DNA of 64,000 bases from Meiothermus sp. CFH 77666 (GTDB taxonomy: Bacteria; Deinococcota; Deinococci; Deinococcales; Thermaceae): contig NZ_JAGDFV010000001.1 in NCBI RefSeq assembly GCF_017497985.1, positions 1-64,000 on the forward strand, given 5' to 3'. Below, piece after piece: positions 8,376-16,756 of this stretch (its first letter is position 1; the number at the start of each line of letters is the position of its first letter). The position numbers and the translations under genes are program-made. The notes under the pieces were generated by a model, which did no database searches, was not told the origin of the DNA, and saw only the letters and a list, made by a program, of their open reading frames with translations.

Positions 8376-9215
8376 ATGCGGCAATTGGCTACCAGCCAGC
8401 CGGGTCGGCTCGAGGACGGGTTTGTGGTGGGCCTGTACCACAAGTCCAAGCGGAACTTCTGGAATCCGCAAGACCTCGAGTTCACCCAGGACCGCCACGA
8501 CTGGGCCTCCCTGAGTGAAGCCCAACAAAAGGTGCTGCTGCATCTATCGGCGCTATTTGTGGGTGGCGAAGAGGCGGTTACGCTGGATCTGGCCCCCTAT
8601 TTGCTCCATGTAAGCCAGCAGGGCCGCTATGACGATGCCCTCTTCGTGGCAACCTGGATCTTCGAGGAGGCCAAACATGCCGAGTTCTTTGATCGCTTTC
8701 ACCGCGAGGTGGTGGGAGGCGCGCCCGAACTGGCGCTGTTTCACGTCGAGTCCTGGCAGCAAATCTTCTACCAGGCGCTGCCACAAGCCATGAACGCACT
8801 CCAGGCCGACCCCTCTCCAGCGGCAGAGGTTCGGGCGCTTAGCACCTACAACCTGATTGTGGAGGGGGTATTGGCCGAGACCGGCTATCGCGCTTATAAA
8901 GAGGTCCTGGAAAAGCAAAACCTGATGCCGGGTTTGCGCAGGGGACTGGGCCATGTACAGGCCGACGAGGGCCGTCACATTGCGTTTGGCCTGCACAACC
9001 TGAGCAAGCTACTGCACTATCATCCGCAAAGCAAAGAGGTGCTGGAAGATGTGCTGGCCGAGCTGATTCCGGCTGCGGTCGGCATCGTACACGAGGTTTT
9101 TGCTGCCCACCAGCCCATGCCCTTTGACATTTCCGAAGCGGATTTTGTGGACTACGCACTACGGCAGATTCAGCACCGTACCGAGGTTTTAGAGCGGCCT
9201 TTCAGCCCAGCCTGA
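8376..9215 (+). CDS. R2-like ligand-binding oxidase (R2lox)
   Basis: 279 aa. A ferritin-like dimetal (Mn/Fe) oxidase related to ribonucleotide reductase R2 but not a reductase. Every signature residue fits R2lox of Geobacillus kaustophilus with a constant offset of four: metal ligands E65, E98, H101, E163, E198, H201, and the pair V68 and Y158 that form the Tyr-Val ether crosslink. The motifs are GGEEAV, EEAKH, STYNLIVEG and DEGRH. No catalytic-subunit gene is nearby, which fits R2lox rather than a class I R2. The substrate is unknown; the protein co-purifies with a fatty acid in characterised cases. Confidence 0.92.
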   Translation: MRQLATSQPGRLEDGFVVGLYHKSKRNFWNPQDLEFTQDRHDWASLSEAQQKVLLHLSALFVGGEEAVTLDLAPYLLHVSQQGRYDDALFVATWIFEEAKHAEFFDRFHREVVGGAPELALFHVESWQQIFYQALPQAMNALQADPSPAAEVRALSTYNLIVEGVLAETGYRAYKEVLEKQNLMPGLRRGLGHVQADEGRHIAFGLHNLSKLLHYHPQSKEVLEDVLAELIPAAVGIVHEVFAAHQPMPFDISEADFVDYALRQIQHRTEVLERPFSPA

Positions 9216-9514
9216 ATGGTGGTTTATCAAGAATAACCGCACTTATGGCCATGACCTTCTGCACGTAGCCCGCTAGTGCCGCTCTCTCGAGCGCATTGTG
9301 AAAAGCCACAAGCTGACAAAGCAATTCATCAGGACTCGTTCAACCTGTTGGTTGTAAAGCGGTCTGGATTGATTTCCTCCGGCTTAGCATGTGGGCTGCA
9401 ATGAAGCCTGATAACAAGAACAATTCTGGTGATGGTTGATCGTGTCTTTGAGACATCCAAACCCGGTGATTCGGGTATTCACCGGAACCAATGTAAGAGC
9501 GATCCAGGGCCGAT
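9216..9514. other. Intergenic region between convergent genes
   Basis: No convincing gene. The only clear structure is a 7-bp hairpin at 9463-9485 (CCGGTGA with TCACCGG), about 30 bases past the stop of the leftward gene. It lacks a strong T-run, so it is a weak terminator candidate at best. Confidence 0.4.
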
Positions 9515-10048
9515 TCAAGCAGAGAGTCCTTGCAAAACCGGCTGGCCTTTGGGCAGTTTGAAAGCCAGGTATTCGTCCTGTGTGCGGAACAGAACCAGCA
9601 GGTGTTGGGGGGTCTGCAAACGCATGAACAAGGGGAGGGCATAGCGGGCCTCACCCCGTTCAATGCGAATGTTGCCCAGCGTGTAGGCCATGAAGTAGTC
9701 CTGGTCGCTTTGCATCAGGTTGGCGGTGTAGAAAAGGGTCAGGTCGGCCTGTTCTTTATCCGCTCGAGCCAGGGCTTCCCAGACCAGTTCCTGAGCCTGG
9801 TGGGTGGTCAGGTATTCGCCCTGTACCCGGCCCAGGCGGCCATAAAAGGCAGCGGGAAACTGCTTGAACTCGTAGTAGAACCCTTCTGAGCTGTGCCACC
9901 AGCGAACAAGTTCGTTTTCGCCGGGGTTGCCCTGGGCGTTCTCGAGGGCCAACTCACGGGCCAGCGCAAAGGGCTTCAGGTCGGGCAACTCACCGGTTTC
10001 CAGCCCTTCCAGGAGCAGTCGCTGGGGGTCTATCTCGATTCCCATCAT
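9515..10048 (-). CDS. Conserved hypothetical protein, coupled to ubiE/menG
   Basis: 177 aa, soluble, no signal peptide or membrane segment. The first half is helical and charged; the second half has strand-rich stretches such as DLTLFYTANLM, IRIERGEARYALPLFMRL and EYLAFKLPKGQPVL. I do not recognise a family. The ATG overlaps the upstream methyltransferase stop by four bases, so it is co-translated. Codon use matches its neighbours. A link with quinone metabolism is possible but rests only on position. Confidence 0.72.
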   Translation of the reverse strand: MMGIEIDPQRLLLEGLETGELPDLKPFALARELALENAQGNPGENELVRWWHSSEGFYYEFKQFPAAFYGRLGRVQGEYLTTHQAQELVWEALARADKEQADLTLFYTANLMQSDQDYFMAYTLGNIRIERGEARYALPLFMRLQTPQHLLVLFRTQDEYLAFKLPKGQPVLQGLSA

Positions 10049-10806
10049 GGTTCACCTGGGTGAAACTCCCCGGTACGAGTGATGAGCGGAGGTGAGTTTA
10101 GGGCGGGTTTATCCCCTATATGCAGCGCGGCGATGCCCCCGGTGAAAAGCTGATAGTGGGTGCTGAAGCCTGCCTGAGCCATCATATACGCAAGGGTTGG
10201 AGGGTCTGGGAAACGTTCTACCGATTCAGGCAGATAGCGGTAGGCCGAAGCGCTGCCGGAAACCAACCCACCAATCAGCGGCAGAATTCGGGTGAAATAG
10301 AAGCGGTATAGCACACCCAGCCCACTCTTGGGTGGTGGTGGAAACTCCAGAATGCAGAGCCTTCCGCCGGGCGCTATTACCCGATACAGCTCGGCCAGTG
10401 CCTTGGGGTAGTCAGCAAAGTTGCGGAAGCCGAACGCAATGGTCACGGCATCGAAGTGCTGGTCGGGGAAGGACAGCTTGAGGGCATCGGCCTCCACGAA
10501 AGGAATCGAAAGACCAGCTTTCTGGGCTTTTTGCCTGGCTAGCTCGAGCATGGGGGGCGCAAAATCGCCGCCAATCACCTGGGCTTCTGGAGCCACTTTC
10601 TTGAGCAGCAGGGCAATATCACCGGTACCGGTGGCCAGGTCGAGGATGCGCTCCGGGTTTTTCTCCAGGGCGGCCTTGACTGCGGCTACACGCCAAACTT
10701 GATCCACCCCTGCCGAAAGAACCCGGTTGAGCAGGTCGTAGCGCGGCGCAATCTCTGAGAACATTTTTCGAATGGCCTGGGCTTTGGCCTCGGTAGCGTC
10801 TTGCAC
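10045..10806 (-). CDS. ubiE: Demethylmenaquinone methyltransferase (UbiE/MenG)
   Basis: 253 aa. A SAM-dependent C-methyltransferase for the last step of menaquinone synthesis. The SAM motif I is LDLATGTGDIALLL, motif II follows at VIGGDFAPPMLELA, and TIAFGFRNF is the UbiE family hallmark. The N-terminus (IRKMFSEIAPRYDLLNRVLS) is also typical. The start is GTG at 10806, chosen because a TAAACT box lies exactly 6 bases upstream. With menaquinone as the likely only quinone in this group, menG is the better functional name. Confidence 0.94.
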   Translation of the reverse strand: MQDATEAKAQAIRKMFSEIAPRYDLLNRVLSAGVDQVWRVAAVKAALEKNPERILDLATGTGDIALLLKKVAPEAQVIGGDFAPPMLELARQKAQKAGLSIPFVEADALKLSFPDQHFDAVTIAFGFRNFADYPKALAELYRVIAPGGRLCILEFPPPPKSGLGVLYRFYFTRILPLIGGLVSGSASAYRYLPESVERFPDPPTLAYMMAQAGFSTHYQLFTGGIAALHIGDKPALNSPPLITRTGEFHPGEP

Positions 10807-10812
10807 TCGAAG

Positions 10813-10818
10813 AGTTTA
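10813..10818 (-). promoter_or_regulatory. -10 box of a leaderless ubiE/menG transcript
   Basis: TAAACT on the minus strand, 6 bases before the GTG start, no Shine-Dalgarno. Confidence 0.5.
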
Positions 10819-10945
10819 GCACTTGGGAGGCTTACTGGATTGGAGTAGACAGCAGGGTTGGGCGGTCTGGCTCTGACCCGAATTTTTGCAAGCGATGATG
10901 GGCATTGCCTGCCAGCGAACTACTACTCAAACGGGGCTTGCGGTG

Positions 10946-10951
10946 TAGAAT
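10946..10951 (+). promoter_or_regulatory. Probable -10 box for the ABC permease pair
   Basis: TAGAAT 16 bases before the ATG at 10968; CTGAGGA between them could serve as a ribosome binding site. The -35 is unclear. Confidence 0.45.
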
Positions 10952-10967
10952 CCGCTCTGAGGAACTT

Positions 10968-12842
10968 ATGAGCCGGTATTGGTTTTTGATCGTAGGGGGC
11001 CTGGTCTTATTGACCATGATCCTGGCCCCCTGGGCTGTTCCGCTGCGGGAGTTCGATGGCACGGGCTACCTGCTCAATCCGCTGGGGGTGATCAATCCCA
11101 AGGGCCTGACCGTGCCGGAAGGTCTGACCTTCAACTGGTTAGGCGCAGCTTTTGGTTTGTGGATCCTGCTGGTGCTGGCGGCCAGTGTGGCGCTGTTTGT
11201 GCCCAGTGCTGAAACCAGAGCTCGAGCGCTGTATATCTTGGGTGGCGTTGGTATCGCCGTTTTTGCTATCGAGGCGGTTCTGTTTTACCAGGCCATCAAC
11301 GCTGTAAACGATGCGGCGGTGGCTGCCGGGGCACGGCGCCCACCCCTGCGCCGATTTGCGCTGTCGCTAGGCATCTATGCTGGATTTTTCTATTCTCTGG
11401 GGCTACTATTACTGGCCCGAATGCAACTACCGGGCGGCCTGGCCTTTCTGGTGCGCTTTCGGGGCGTGGTGATGCCAATCGTTTCGCTGTTGCTGGCGGT
11501 GGTGCTGGGAGCGGTGGTAGTGGCCATTCTGCGGCCTGGTCTGGGTACGCAGGGGGTCGAAGGACTGGGGCTGCGTGAGCTGATTGCTGGAAAACTGGAT
11601 CTGGTGACCTATACCTTCCAGATTTTGTTCAGCCCCATCCTTAGCCTTACCGGCATCTTTACCAGCCTGGGCTTTGCCACCCCCCTTATTTTCACGGGCC
11701 TGGCGGTAGCCTTTGGGTTCCGTGCGGGGATGTTTAATATCGGTGCGCCCGGCCAGCTAACGATGGGTGCGATTTTTGCCATGTTGGTGGGTGTGTACCT
11801 GCCGCTGCCGGGCTGGTTGCTGCTACCTGCGGCCATCATGGCGGCTGCCCTGGGAGGAGCTTTGTGGGGCGGTATCGTGGGCTGGCTCAAGGCCCGCTTT
11901 GGGGCCAACGAGGTCATCAACACCATCATGATGAACTATATCGCGGCCTCGGTGCTGCTGTTTATGATTGCCGACAACAAGTACCGCTTTTTTGGACAAA
12001 CCGTGCACCTGCCTTTCAAAGCCGAGGGTTTCGAGGGGCGCAGTGAGGAAATGCAAGAAGGGGCCCGCATTCCCCTGATGATTCACATTCTGGCGCCGGA
12101 TAGCAGCTTTTCCTGGGCTTTGCCGCTGGCGGTGCTGGCGGCCCTGGGGGTTTACTACGGCCTGAGGCGATTGGAGCTGGGTAGGCGTTTGCTGTATTCG
12201 CTGGGGGCGATGGTGCTGGGGTTTGTGGTAGGAGGGTTTTTGCCCGGTTTCCCGGTGACCATCAGCTCGGCGCTGGCCTCGCAGTTGCTGAATGGCTCCT
12301 TTCTGATCGCCGTTTTGGCCCTGTTGTTCTACAACTTCTACCTGTTCCGCACCTCTGCAGGCTACGAGCTGCGGGCCACCGGCCTGGCGCCCAAAGCCGC
12401 CGAGTATGCGGGGGTCAACCTCCGGCGCAAGATGGTGCTGGCTATGGTGATTTCGGGGGCGCTGGCCGGGCTGGCGGCGACCCACTATGTGCTGGGTGCG
12501 GGCATGGACGGCACCTATCGGCTCAAGACCGCCATTCCCTCGAGTGTGGGCTTTGACGGCATTGCGGTAGCCCTGATGGGCCAGAACATGCCGCTGGGTA
12601 TTTTTCTCTCGGCCACCCTGTTTGGTGTGCTGCTGGCGGGGGGCGTCTCGCTGAATGCTCAGCTCGGCATCAGCAACCAGATCATCCAGGTCTTGCAGGC
12701 CCTGATTATCTTCTTTATCGCCGTGGGGGGGTTGCTGCCCCGCTACTTTACCGACCCTCTGCGGGCGGCCCAGGTCGAAACCGAGGCCAGAGCCGAGCAG
12801 GAGGCCAGGCAAGCCAAATCCGCACCGGTGGGGGGGGACTAA
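10968..12842 (+). CDS. ABC transporter permease, nucleoside/simple-sugar type, extended form
   Basis: 624 aa, many hydrophobic segments. The permease core (BPD_transp_2 type) starts near residue 230 with LIFTGLAVAFGFRAGMFNIGAPGQLTMGA and continues through FGANEVINTIMMNYIA; the conserved C-terminal half has YELRATGLAPKAAEYAGV and SSVGFDGIAVALMGQNMP. These resemble YufP-type nucleoside permeases, usually about 350 aa. Here there are roughly 200 extra N-terminal residues with several membrane helices, and an insertion with further helices in the middle. I start at the ATG at 10968 because of the preceding CTGAGGA. It pairs with the next gene; no ATPase or binding protein lies nearby. Confidence 0.85.
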   Translation: MSRYWFLIVGGLVLLTMILAPWAVPLREFDGTGYLLNPLGVINPKGLTVPEGLTFNWLGAAFGLWILLVLAASVALFVPSAETRARALYILGGVGIAVFAIEAVLFYQAINAVNDAAVAAGARRPPLRRFALSLGIYAGFFYSLGLLLLARMQLPGGLAFLVRFRGVVMPIVSLLLAVVLGAVVVAILRPGLGTQGVEGLGLRELIAGKLDLVTYTFQILFSPILSLTGIFTSLGFATPLIFTGLAVAFGFRAGMFNIGAPGQLTMGAIFAMLVGVYLPLPGWLLLPAAIMAAALGGALWGGIVGWLKARFGANEVINTIMMNYIAASVLLFMIADNKYRFFGQTVHLPFKAEGFEGRSEEMQEGARIPLMIHILAPDSSFSWALPLAVLAALGVYYGLRRLELGRRLLYSLGAMVLGFVVGGFLPGFPVTISSALASQLLNGSFLIAVLALLFYNFYLFRTSAGYELRATGLAPKAAEYAGVNLRRKMVLAMVISGALAGLAATHYVLGAGMDGTYRLKTAIPSSVGFDGIAVALMGQNMPLGIFLSATLFGVLLAGGVSLNAQLGISNQIIQVLQALIIFFIAVGGLLPRYFTDPLRAAQVETEARAEQEARQAKSAPVGGD

Positions 12843-12845
12843 CCA

Positions 12846-13757
12846 ATGGAAATCGTCATTGCGCTCTTCTTTTCGACCCTGCGGCAGGCTGCGCCGCTCT
12901 TATTAACCTCGCTGGGCGGGTTGTTCTCCGAGCGTAGCGGGGTGGTGAATATCGCCCTCGAGGGCATGATTCTGTTTGGTGCGGCTGCGGCGGCCATCAC
13001 GGTCAACCGCATCGAGGTGGCTACCGGGGGCCTCGAGGCCTTCTGGATTCCCTGGGTGGGTTTGCTGGCCGGGGCTGCGGTGGGCGGCCTGGTGGGTCTG
13101 GTTCACGCCATTGCCTCCATCAAGTACCGCGCCGACCAGATTGTCTCGGGCACCGCCATCAATATTGCGGCCCTGGGGGCACCCTCGATTGTTTTGCAGG
13201 TGCTCTACAACAACACCTCCACCTCCCAGGAAGTACAGAACCGCCTGCCCAATGTAGATCTGGGGCCTAGCAGCGTTTCCATCCTGGTGATTTTCGCCTT
13301 TTTGCTGGTGCCGGTGGTCTGGTGGGTGTTGTTCAAAACCCCCTGGGGCCTGCGGTTGCGGGCGGTGGGCGAGCACCCCGAAGCGGCCGAGACCATGGGT
13401 GTGAACGTGATTCGGATGCGCTACACGGCGGTAATTCTGTCGGGGGTGCTGGCCGGAATTGCCGGTGCGTACCTCTCGATTGGGTTCCTCAACCAGTTTA
13501 TCCGGGCCATGAGCGCGGGGGCCGGTTTTATTGCCCTGGCGGCCCTCATCTTTGGCAAGTGGCATCCGTTTGGCGTGCTGGGGGCCACCTTGTTGTTTGG
13601 CTTTGCCCAGGCGCTGGCCATTCAGCTTCAGGGCGGGGATATTTTGCCGGCTACCATCGTGCAGGCCCTGCCCTTTATCCTGACCATGCTGGTGCTGGCA
13701 GGCTTTATCGGGCGGAGCCGTCCGCCGGCGGCGGTGGGCAAGCCATACGACAAATAG
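12846..13757 (+). CDS. ABC transporter permease, nucleoside/simple-sugar type (YufQ-like)
   Basis: 303 aa, of the usual length. The second permease of the pair, beginning 3 bases after the stop of the first. Characteristic blocks are GLFSERSGVVNIALEGMILFGA near the N-terminus, ADQIVSGTAINIAALG, the cytoplasmic loop LRAVGEHPEAAETMGVNV, and AGAGFIALAALIFGKWHPFG. The two would form the heteromeric membrane channel of an importer for nucleosides or related compounds. The ATP-binding protein and BMP-type lipoprotein must be encoded elsewhere. Confidence 0.9.
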   Translation: MEIVIALFFSTLRQAAPLLLTSLGGLFSERSGVVNIALEGMILFGAAAAAITVNRIEVATGGLEAFWIPWVGLLAGAAVGGLVGLVHAIASIKYRADQIVSGTAINIAALGAPSIVLQVLYNNTSTSQEVQNRLPNVDLGPSSVSILVIFAFLLVPVVWWVLFKTPWGLRLRAVGEHPEAAETMGVNVIRMRYTAVILSGVLAGIAGAYLSIGFLNQFIRAMSAGAGFIALAALIFGKWHPFGVLGATLLFGFAQALAIQLQGGDILPATIVQALPFILTMLVLAGFIGRSRPPAAVGKPYDK

Positions 13758-13800
13758 GGCAGAGGGCTCAGGGTACCGGGATCAGGGGTAATGCGCGGCT

Positions 13801-14415
13801 CTATGGTTCAAAGGCCCGGGTGGGCACCAGTTGCACATACGCTACGGCCCGGGCTACCGTGGAGAAACCCAGCAAAAGCAGGTACATGACGATCTGGAAG
13901 GGTACCCAGGTGGACAGGGTCGAGACCAGCACAAGCGACTCGAGGATGGCAATTAGCAAGAGATGGTTCAAAAGCCCTCCCTGTTGCATCAAATCCCAGC
14001 CTTTGCGAATGGCTTTGGGCCAGGTCTGGTCGTCGTCTACCATGATCTGGAAGGTGTAAAACCACAGCAGGTTAATGGCGGCCAGACCCAAATAACCCAG
14101 CAAAGAGGCCAGCAGGGGGTTCGGCACCGCAACCGGAAGACCTACCACAAACGCCGCCAGGGCGCTAGCCACAAACACGATGCCGGCCACGATGTTGTGC
14201 CCGGTGGTGTTGCCCCAGAGGGCCTGGGGGTTCCAGTGGCCAGTGCGGGCATAGCGCATTAGCACGGTGTAGACGCCTACCTGCATGGGCCCCGCCATCA
14301 GGCCCAGGGTAAAAACGCTGATCAGCAGGGCTTGCACCAGCAACCAAACAATGCCAATGGGGTGCTGGGCTAAAAGCCCAAAGCTACGGGTGAGGACTTG
14401 TCCGATGTTAAGCAC
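13801..14415 (-). CDS. Hypothetical integral membrane protein
   Basis: 204 aa with about five or six hydrophobic segments (VWLLVQALLISVFTLGLM, ...AGIVFVASALAAFVVGLPVAV and others). The mid-protein segment VDDDQTWPKAIRKGWDLM resembles the loop of DUF975-like or YIP1-like small membrane proteins, but I cannot assign a family. It starts with GTG. It lies convergent to the ABC permeases with 43 bases between, and divergent from the GGDEF gene. No enzyme motif is visible. Confidence 0.75.
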   Translation of the reverse strand: MLNIGQVLTRSFGLLAQHPIGIVWLLVQALLISVFTLGLMAGPMQVGVYTVLMRYARTGHWNPQALWGNTTGHNIVAGIVFVASALAAFVVGLPVAVPNPLLASLLGYLGLAAINLLWFYTFQIMVDDDQTWPKAIRKGWDLMQQGGLLNHLLLIAILESLVLVSTLSTWVPFQIVMYLLLLGFSTVARAVAYVQLVPTRAFEP

Positions 14416-14519
14416 CCCGCACCCCCAGCAACTTGGTTAGCGAAAAGCAGTGTTTGCCTGTTTCAAAGGGCATTATCGCCCCAAGTGTAGCAGAGCGGGA
14501 GGGTTAAATAGCTCTATTA

Positions 14520-14549
14520 TTGACAGTATATATATATTTGAAATAATAT
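14520..14549 (+). promoter_or_regulatory. Strong promoter of the GGDEF-RHH gene
   Basis: TTGACA (perfect -35, 14520-14525), 18 bases, TAATAT (14544-14549). The spacer and following bases are a run of alternating A and T that is roughly self-complementary around 14538. This is the most AT-rich stretch I noticed, and a candidate operator. Confidence 0.7.
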
Positions 14550-14581
14550 ATATATGTAAAAAAACTTATAAGGTGAATAAT

Positions 14582-15196
14582 ATGTCAAAAGCAATGCACC
14601 TAAGTCGTAATGATTTCATCAACTACCTCTCTGGCTGGAATGAGCAGGGACAGCTAACCTTGGCCTTGCTGGACTTGGACAACTTCAAGACCCTGAATGA
14701 CACCCACGGCCACGAGGTGGGAGATCGGGTTTTAGAGCGGGTGACCAGAACCCTCGAGGGCAGCTTGTCGGAAGGCGCCTATGTTTCGCGCCTGGGGGGC
14801 GACGAGTTTGCGGTGGCGTTTCCGGGGGCCAGCCCCGAAGAAGTCCTGATCCAGATGGAGGAAATTCGCCAGCACCTCGCCAAAAAGCACCCGGTTGGTG
14901 AAGGTTTGGCTTTGTCTATCCCCATCTGCGTTGGCATCGCCAGCTTTCCGCCCCATGTCTCCGACCCCAAAGACCTGATCAAAGCCGCTGACGAAGCGTT
15001 GCATCGGGCCAAGCGAGAGGGAAAAGGCCGGGTGGCCATTTATGTAGAAGACAAGATGGTCTTGAAATCCAACTACTACTCCAAGGCGCAACTGGCCCGG
15101 CTGGCTGCGCTCTCCGAGCGCCTGGGCCGTACCGAAGCGGCCTTGCTGCGCGAGGCTTTAGGCGACCTGCTGGATAAGTACCGGGACGAGTTATAG
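14582..15196 (+). CDS. Small GGDEF diguanylate cyclase with C-terminal ribbon-helix-helix-like segment
   Basis: 204 aa. Residues about 25-155 form a GGDEF domain: LLDLDNFKTLNDTHGHEVGD, RLGGDEF (active site 72-76), and DEALHRAKREGKGRV near the end. The motif is intact, so c-di-GMP synthesis is expected. No RxxD inhibitory site precedes GGDEF. Residues 158-200 read as a short strand (MVLKSNYYS) plus two helices (AQLARLAALSERLG, TEAALLREALGDLLDKY), the pattern of an RHH DNA-binding domain. No sensor or membrane domain is present. I take ATG 14582 (AAGGTGA upstream) although the frame is open further upstream. Confidence 0.85.
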   Translation: MSKAMHLSRNDFINYLSGWNEQGQLTLALLDLDNFKTLNDTHGHEVGDRVLERVTRTLEGSLSEGAYVSRLGGDEFAVAFPGASPEEVLIQMEEIRQHLAKKHPVGEGLALSIPICVGIASFPPHVSDPKDLIKAADEALHRAKREGKGRVAIYVEDKMVLKSNYYSKAQLARLAALSERLGRTEAALLREALGDLLDKYRDEL

Positions 15197-15265
15197 AGCG
15201 GCCTCCTACGAATATCCGGTAAGGTGGTTTTCGCAGTGCTGGATACATTACGACGCATCAGTGAA

Positions 15266-15306
15266 GCGGCTTGTGCCGCCGTGCAACGCACGTACTCAGC
15301 GTGCGT
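15266..15306. other. Two adjacent hairpins between convergent genes
   Basis: GCGGC-TTGT-GCCGC (15266-15279) and ACGCACG-TACTCAG-CGTGCGT (15286-15306). They lie between the convergent GGDEF and NUDIX genes. No T-run follows, so a role in termination is only possible. Confidence 0.4.
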
Positions 15307-15335
15307 CGCAATGGTGGGAGCGCAATAAGAACCCC

Positions 15336-15794
15336 CTAACCTCGGTGCACTATGTGCTTGGTACGCACCGGCAGCGCCCGCAGGGCACTCTTGAGAAAAT
15401 CGGGTTTGAGATTGATTTGGGGTAGCTCGTGCAGGGGTATCCAACGGAACCACAGGTCTTGTTCCCCCTCGTGCCCGAGTAGGGGATCTGGGGTGGGATG
15501 AAGTGGAAGATCCACAACAAAGTACAAACCTACTTCATGGGAATTGCAGCCGCTTAGCTCAAAGAAATTTTCCACCACCCAGAGCATCCGACCCACTCGA
15601 GCCTTAACCCCGAGCTCTTCGAATATCTCCCGAGCCATCGCTACTCGAGCTTCTTCGCCCAGTTCCACCCGCCCACCCGGCAAGTACCAGAAATCACCTT
15701 GCGGTTCGTGGCACAGCAATACCTGCTGATGCTTCATGACCACCCCGCCCACCCGAAGGTTGAAGCGGGTGGCTGGGTGCTTCGTATCCATCAC
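15336..15794 (-). CDS. NUDIX hydrolase
   Basis: 152 aa. It would hydrolyse a nucleoside diphosphate linked to another group. The Nudix box is complete: GGRVELGEEARVAMAREIF followed by EELGV near residues 40-63, including the metal-binding glutamates of REIFEE. The N-terminal strand has RVGGVVMKHQQVLLC. The C-terminal part ends with FLKSALRALPVRTKHIVHRG. The substrate cannot be deduced. It is alone on the minus strand, convergent with the GGDEF gene. Confidence 0.9.
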   Translation of the reverse strand: MMDTKHPATRFNLRVGGVVMKHQQVLLCHEPQGDFWYLPGGRVELGEEARVAMAREIFEELGVKARVGRMLWVVENFFELSGCNSHEVGLYFVVDLPLHPTPDPLLGHEGEQDLWFRWIPLHELPQINLKPDFLKSALRALPVRTKHIVHRG

Positions 15795-15867
15795 CCTTTC
15801 AGCCTACAACCTGGATTCTTTTTCATCTATCAATAGTGCCAGTGAACCCCATGAGCACGAGCGTATC

Positions 15868-16647
15868 TCACTCCCGACGCAGTTCACTCTTGTGTACCGT
15901 AACCCAACTGCCTTCCTCGGTAATCAGATCCACGGTTCCGGCCAGGGGGTTGAGCTTGGCAACCTTGCCGCAGGTGCCCTGGATGCTGCAGGCCTTGGAA
16001 TTTTTGCGGGGCAGGTCGGCCAGAAGCTCCTGGTAGTGGTCGTGTTCATACTGTAAACAACAGAGCAGGCGTCCGCAGGGCCCCGAGATTTTTTCCGGTG
16101 AAAGCGGAAGCTGCTGGTCGCGGGCCATCTTGATGGAGACCTGGGCGAAGTCCTGGAGCCAGCTCGAGCAGCACGACTCCATCCCGCAGGCCCCCAGGGT
16201 GCCCAGGTAGGCGGTCTGGTCGCGGGGGCCCAGGGCAATGAACTCCACTCGAGCCCCCGCCAGTTTGTTCAGCTCGTTGACCCAGCGCCTGAGGTCTATG
16301 CGCTCCTCGGCGGCGTAATGCACCGAGATATGATTGCCATCCAGGGTGAACTGGCAGCCCAGCACCTTGGCCCGGATGCCCTCCCGGCGCAGGCGGGCCT
16401 TGAGCCACCACTGCACCTCTTCGCCCCGGTTTTTGAGCCTGGCGTGTTTATCCAGGTCTTCCGGGGTGGCAACGCGCACCACTTCCCCCACAGCGTTGCC
16501 CAGGTGGGGTTCGGTACGAACCTTGGCCAGCTCCAGCCCCCGTGGGGTTCGCACCACCACCCAGCTACCGACCGGAGGGGCCAGGTCGCTGAACTTGTAG
16601 TCGTAAATTTTAGGGCCATGCGCAAATCGCACGCCAACACATTCCAT
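15868..16647 (-). CDS. RicT-like PSP1-domain protein (YaaT)
   Basis: 259 aa. In Bacillus, RicT (YaaT) works with RicA and RicF as an Fe-S complex that stimulates RNase Y-dependent RNA processing. The PSP1 fold spans the first 200 residues; the conserved cysteines appear as GMESCCSSW, GPCGRLLCCLQYE and GTCGKV, fitting cluster binding. The ATG at 16647 has GGGAGG 8 bases upstream. It follows holB with about 110 bases between, the same order as holB-yaaT in Firmicutes. The frame upstream of this ATG lacks family similarity. Confidence 0.88.
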   Translation of the reverse strand: MECVGVRFAHGPKIYDYKFSDLAPPVGSWVVVRTPRGLELAKVRTEPHLGNAVGEVVRVATPEDLDKHARLKNRGEEVQWWLKARLRREGIRAKVLGCQFTLDGNHISVHYAAEERIDLRRWVNELNKLAGARVEFIALGPRDQTAYLGTLGACGMESCCSSWLQDFAQVSIKMARDQQLPLSPEKISGPCGRLLCCLQYEHDHYQELLADLPRKNSKACSIQGTCGKVAKLNPLAGTVDLITEEGSWVTVHKSELRRE

Positions 16648-16756
16648 GAAAACCTCCCAAAAAGGGCCTGCTGCCTGGGGCCCGTGAGTCGTTATACGAC
16701 GGATTGCAAAGCGCTTACAATCCAAGCCTAGCCTAAAGCAGAATAACTCCGGAAAT

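Noticed and set aside
11823-13565. Long minus-strand frames opposite both ABC permeases
   Set aside because: Gln/Arg/His-rich composition typical of antisense of hydrophobic genes; sense strand has clear family motifs.
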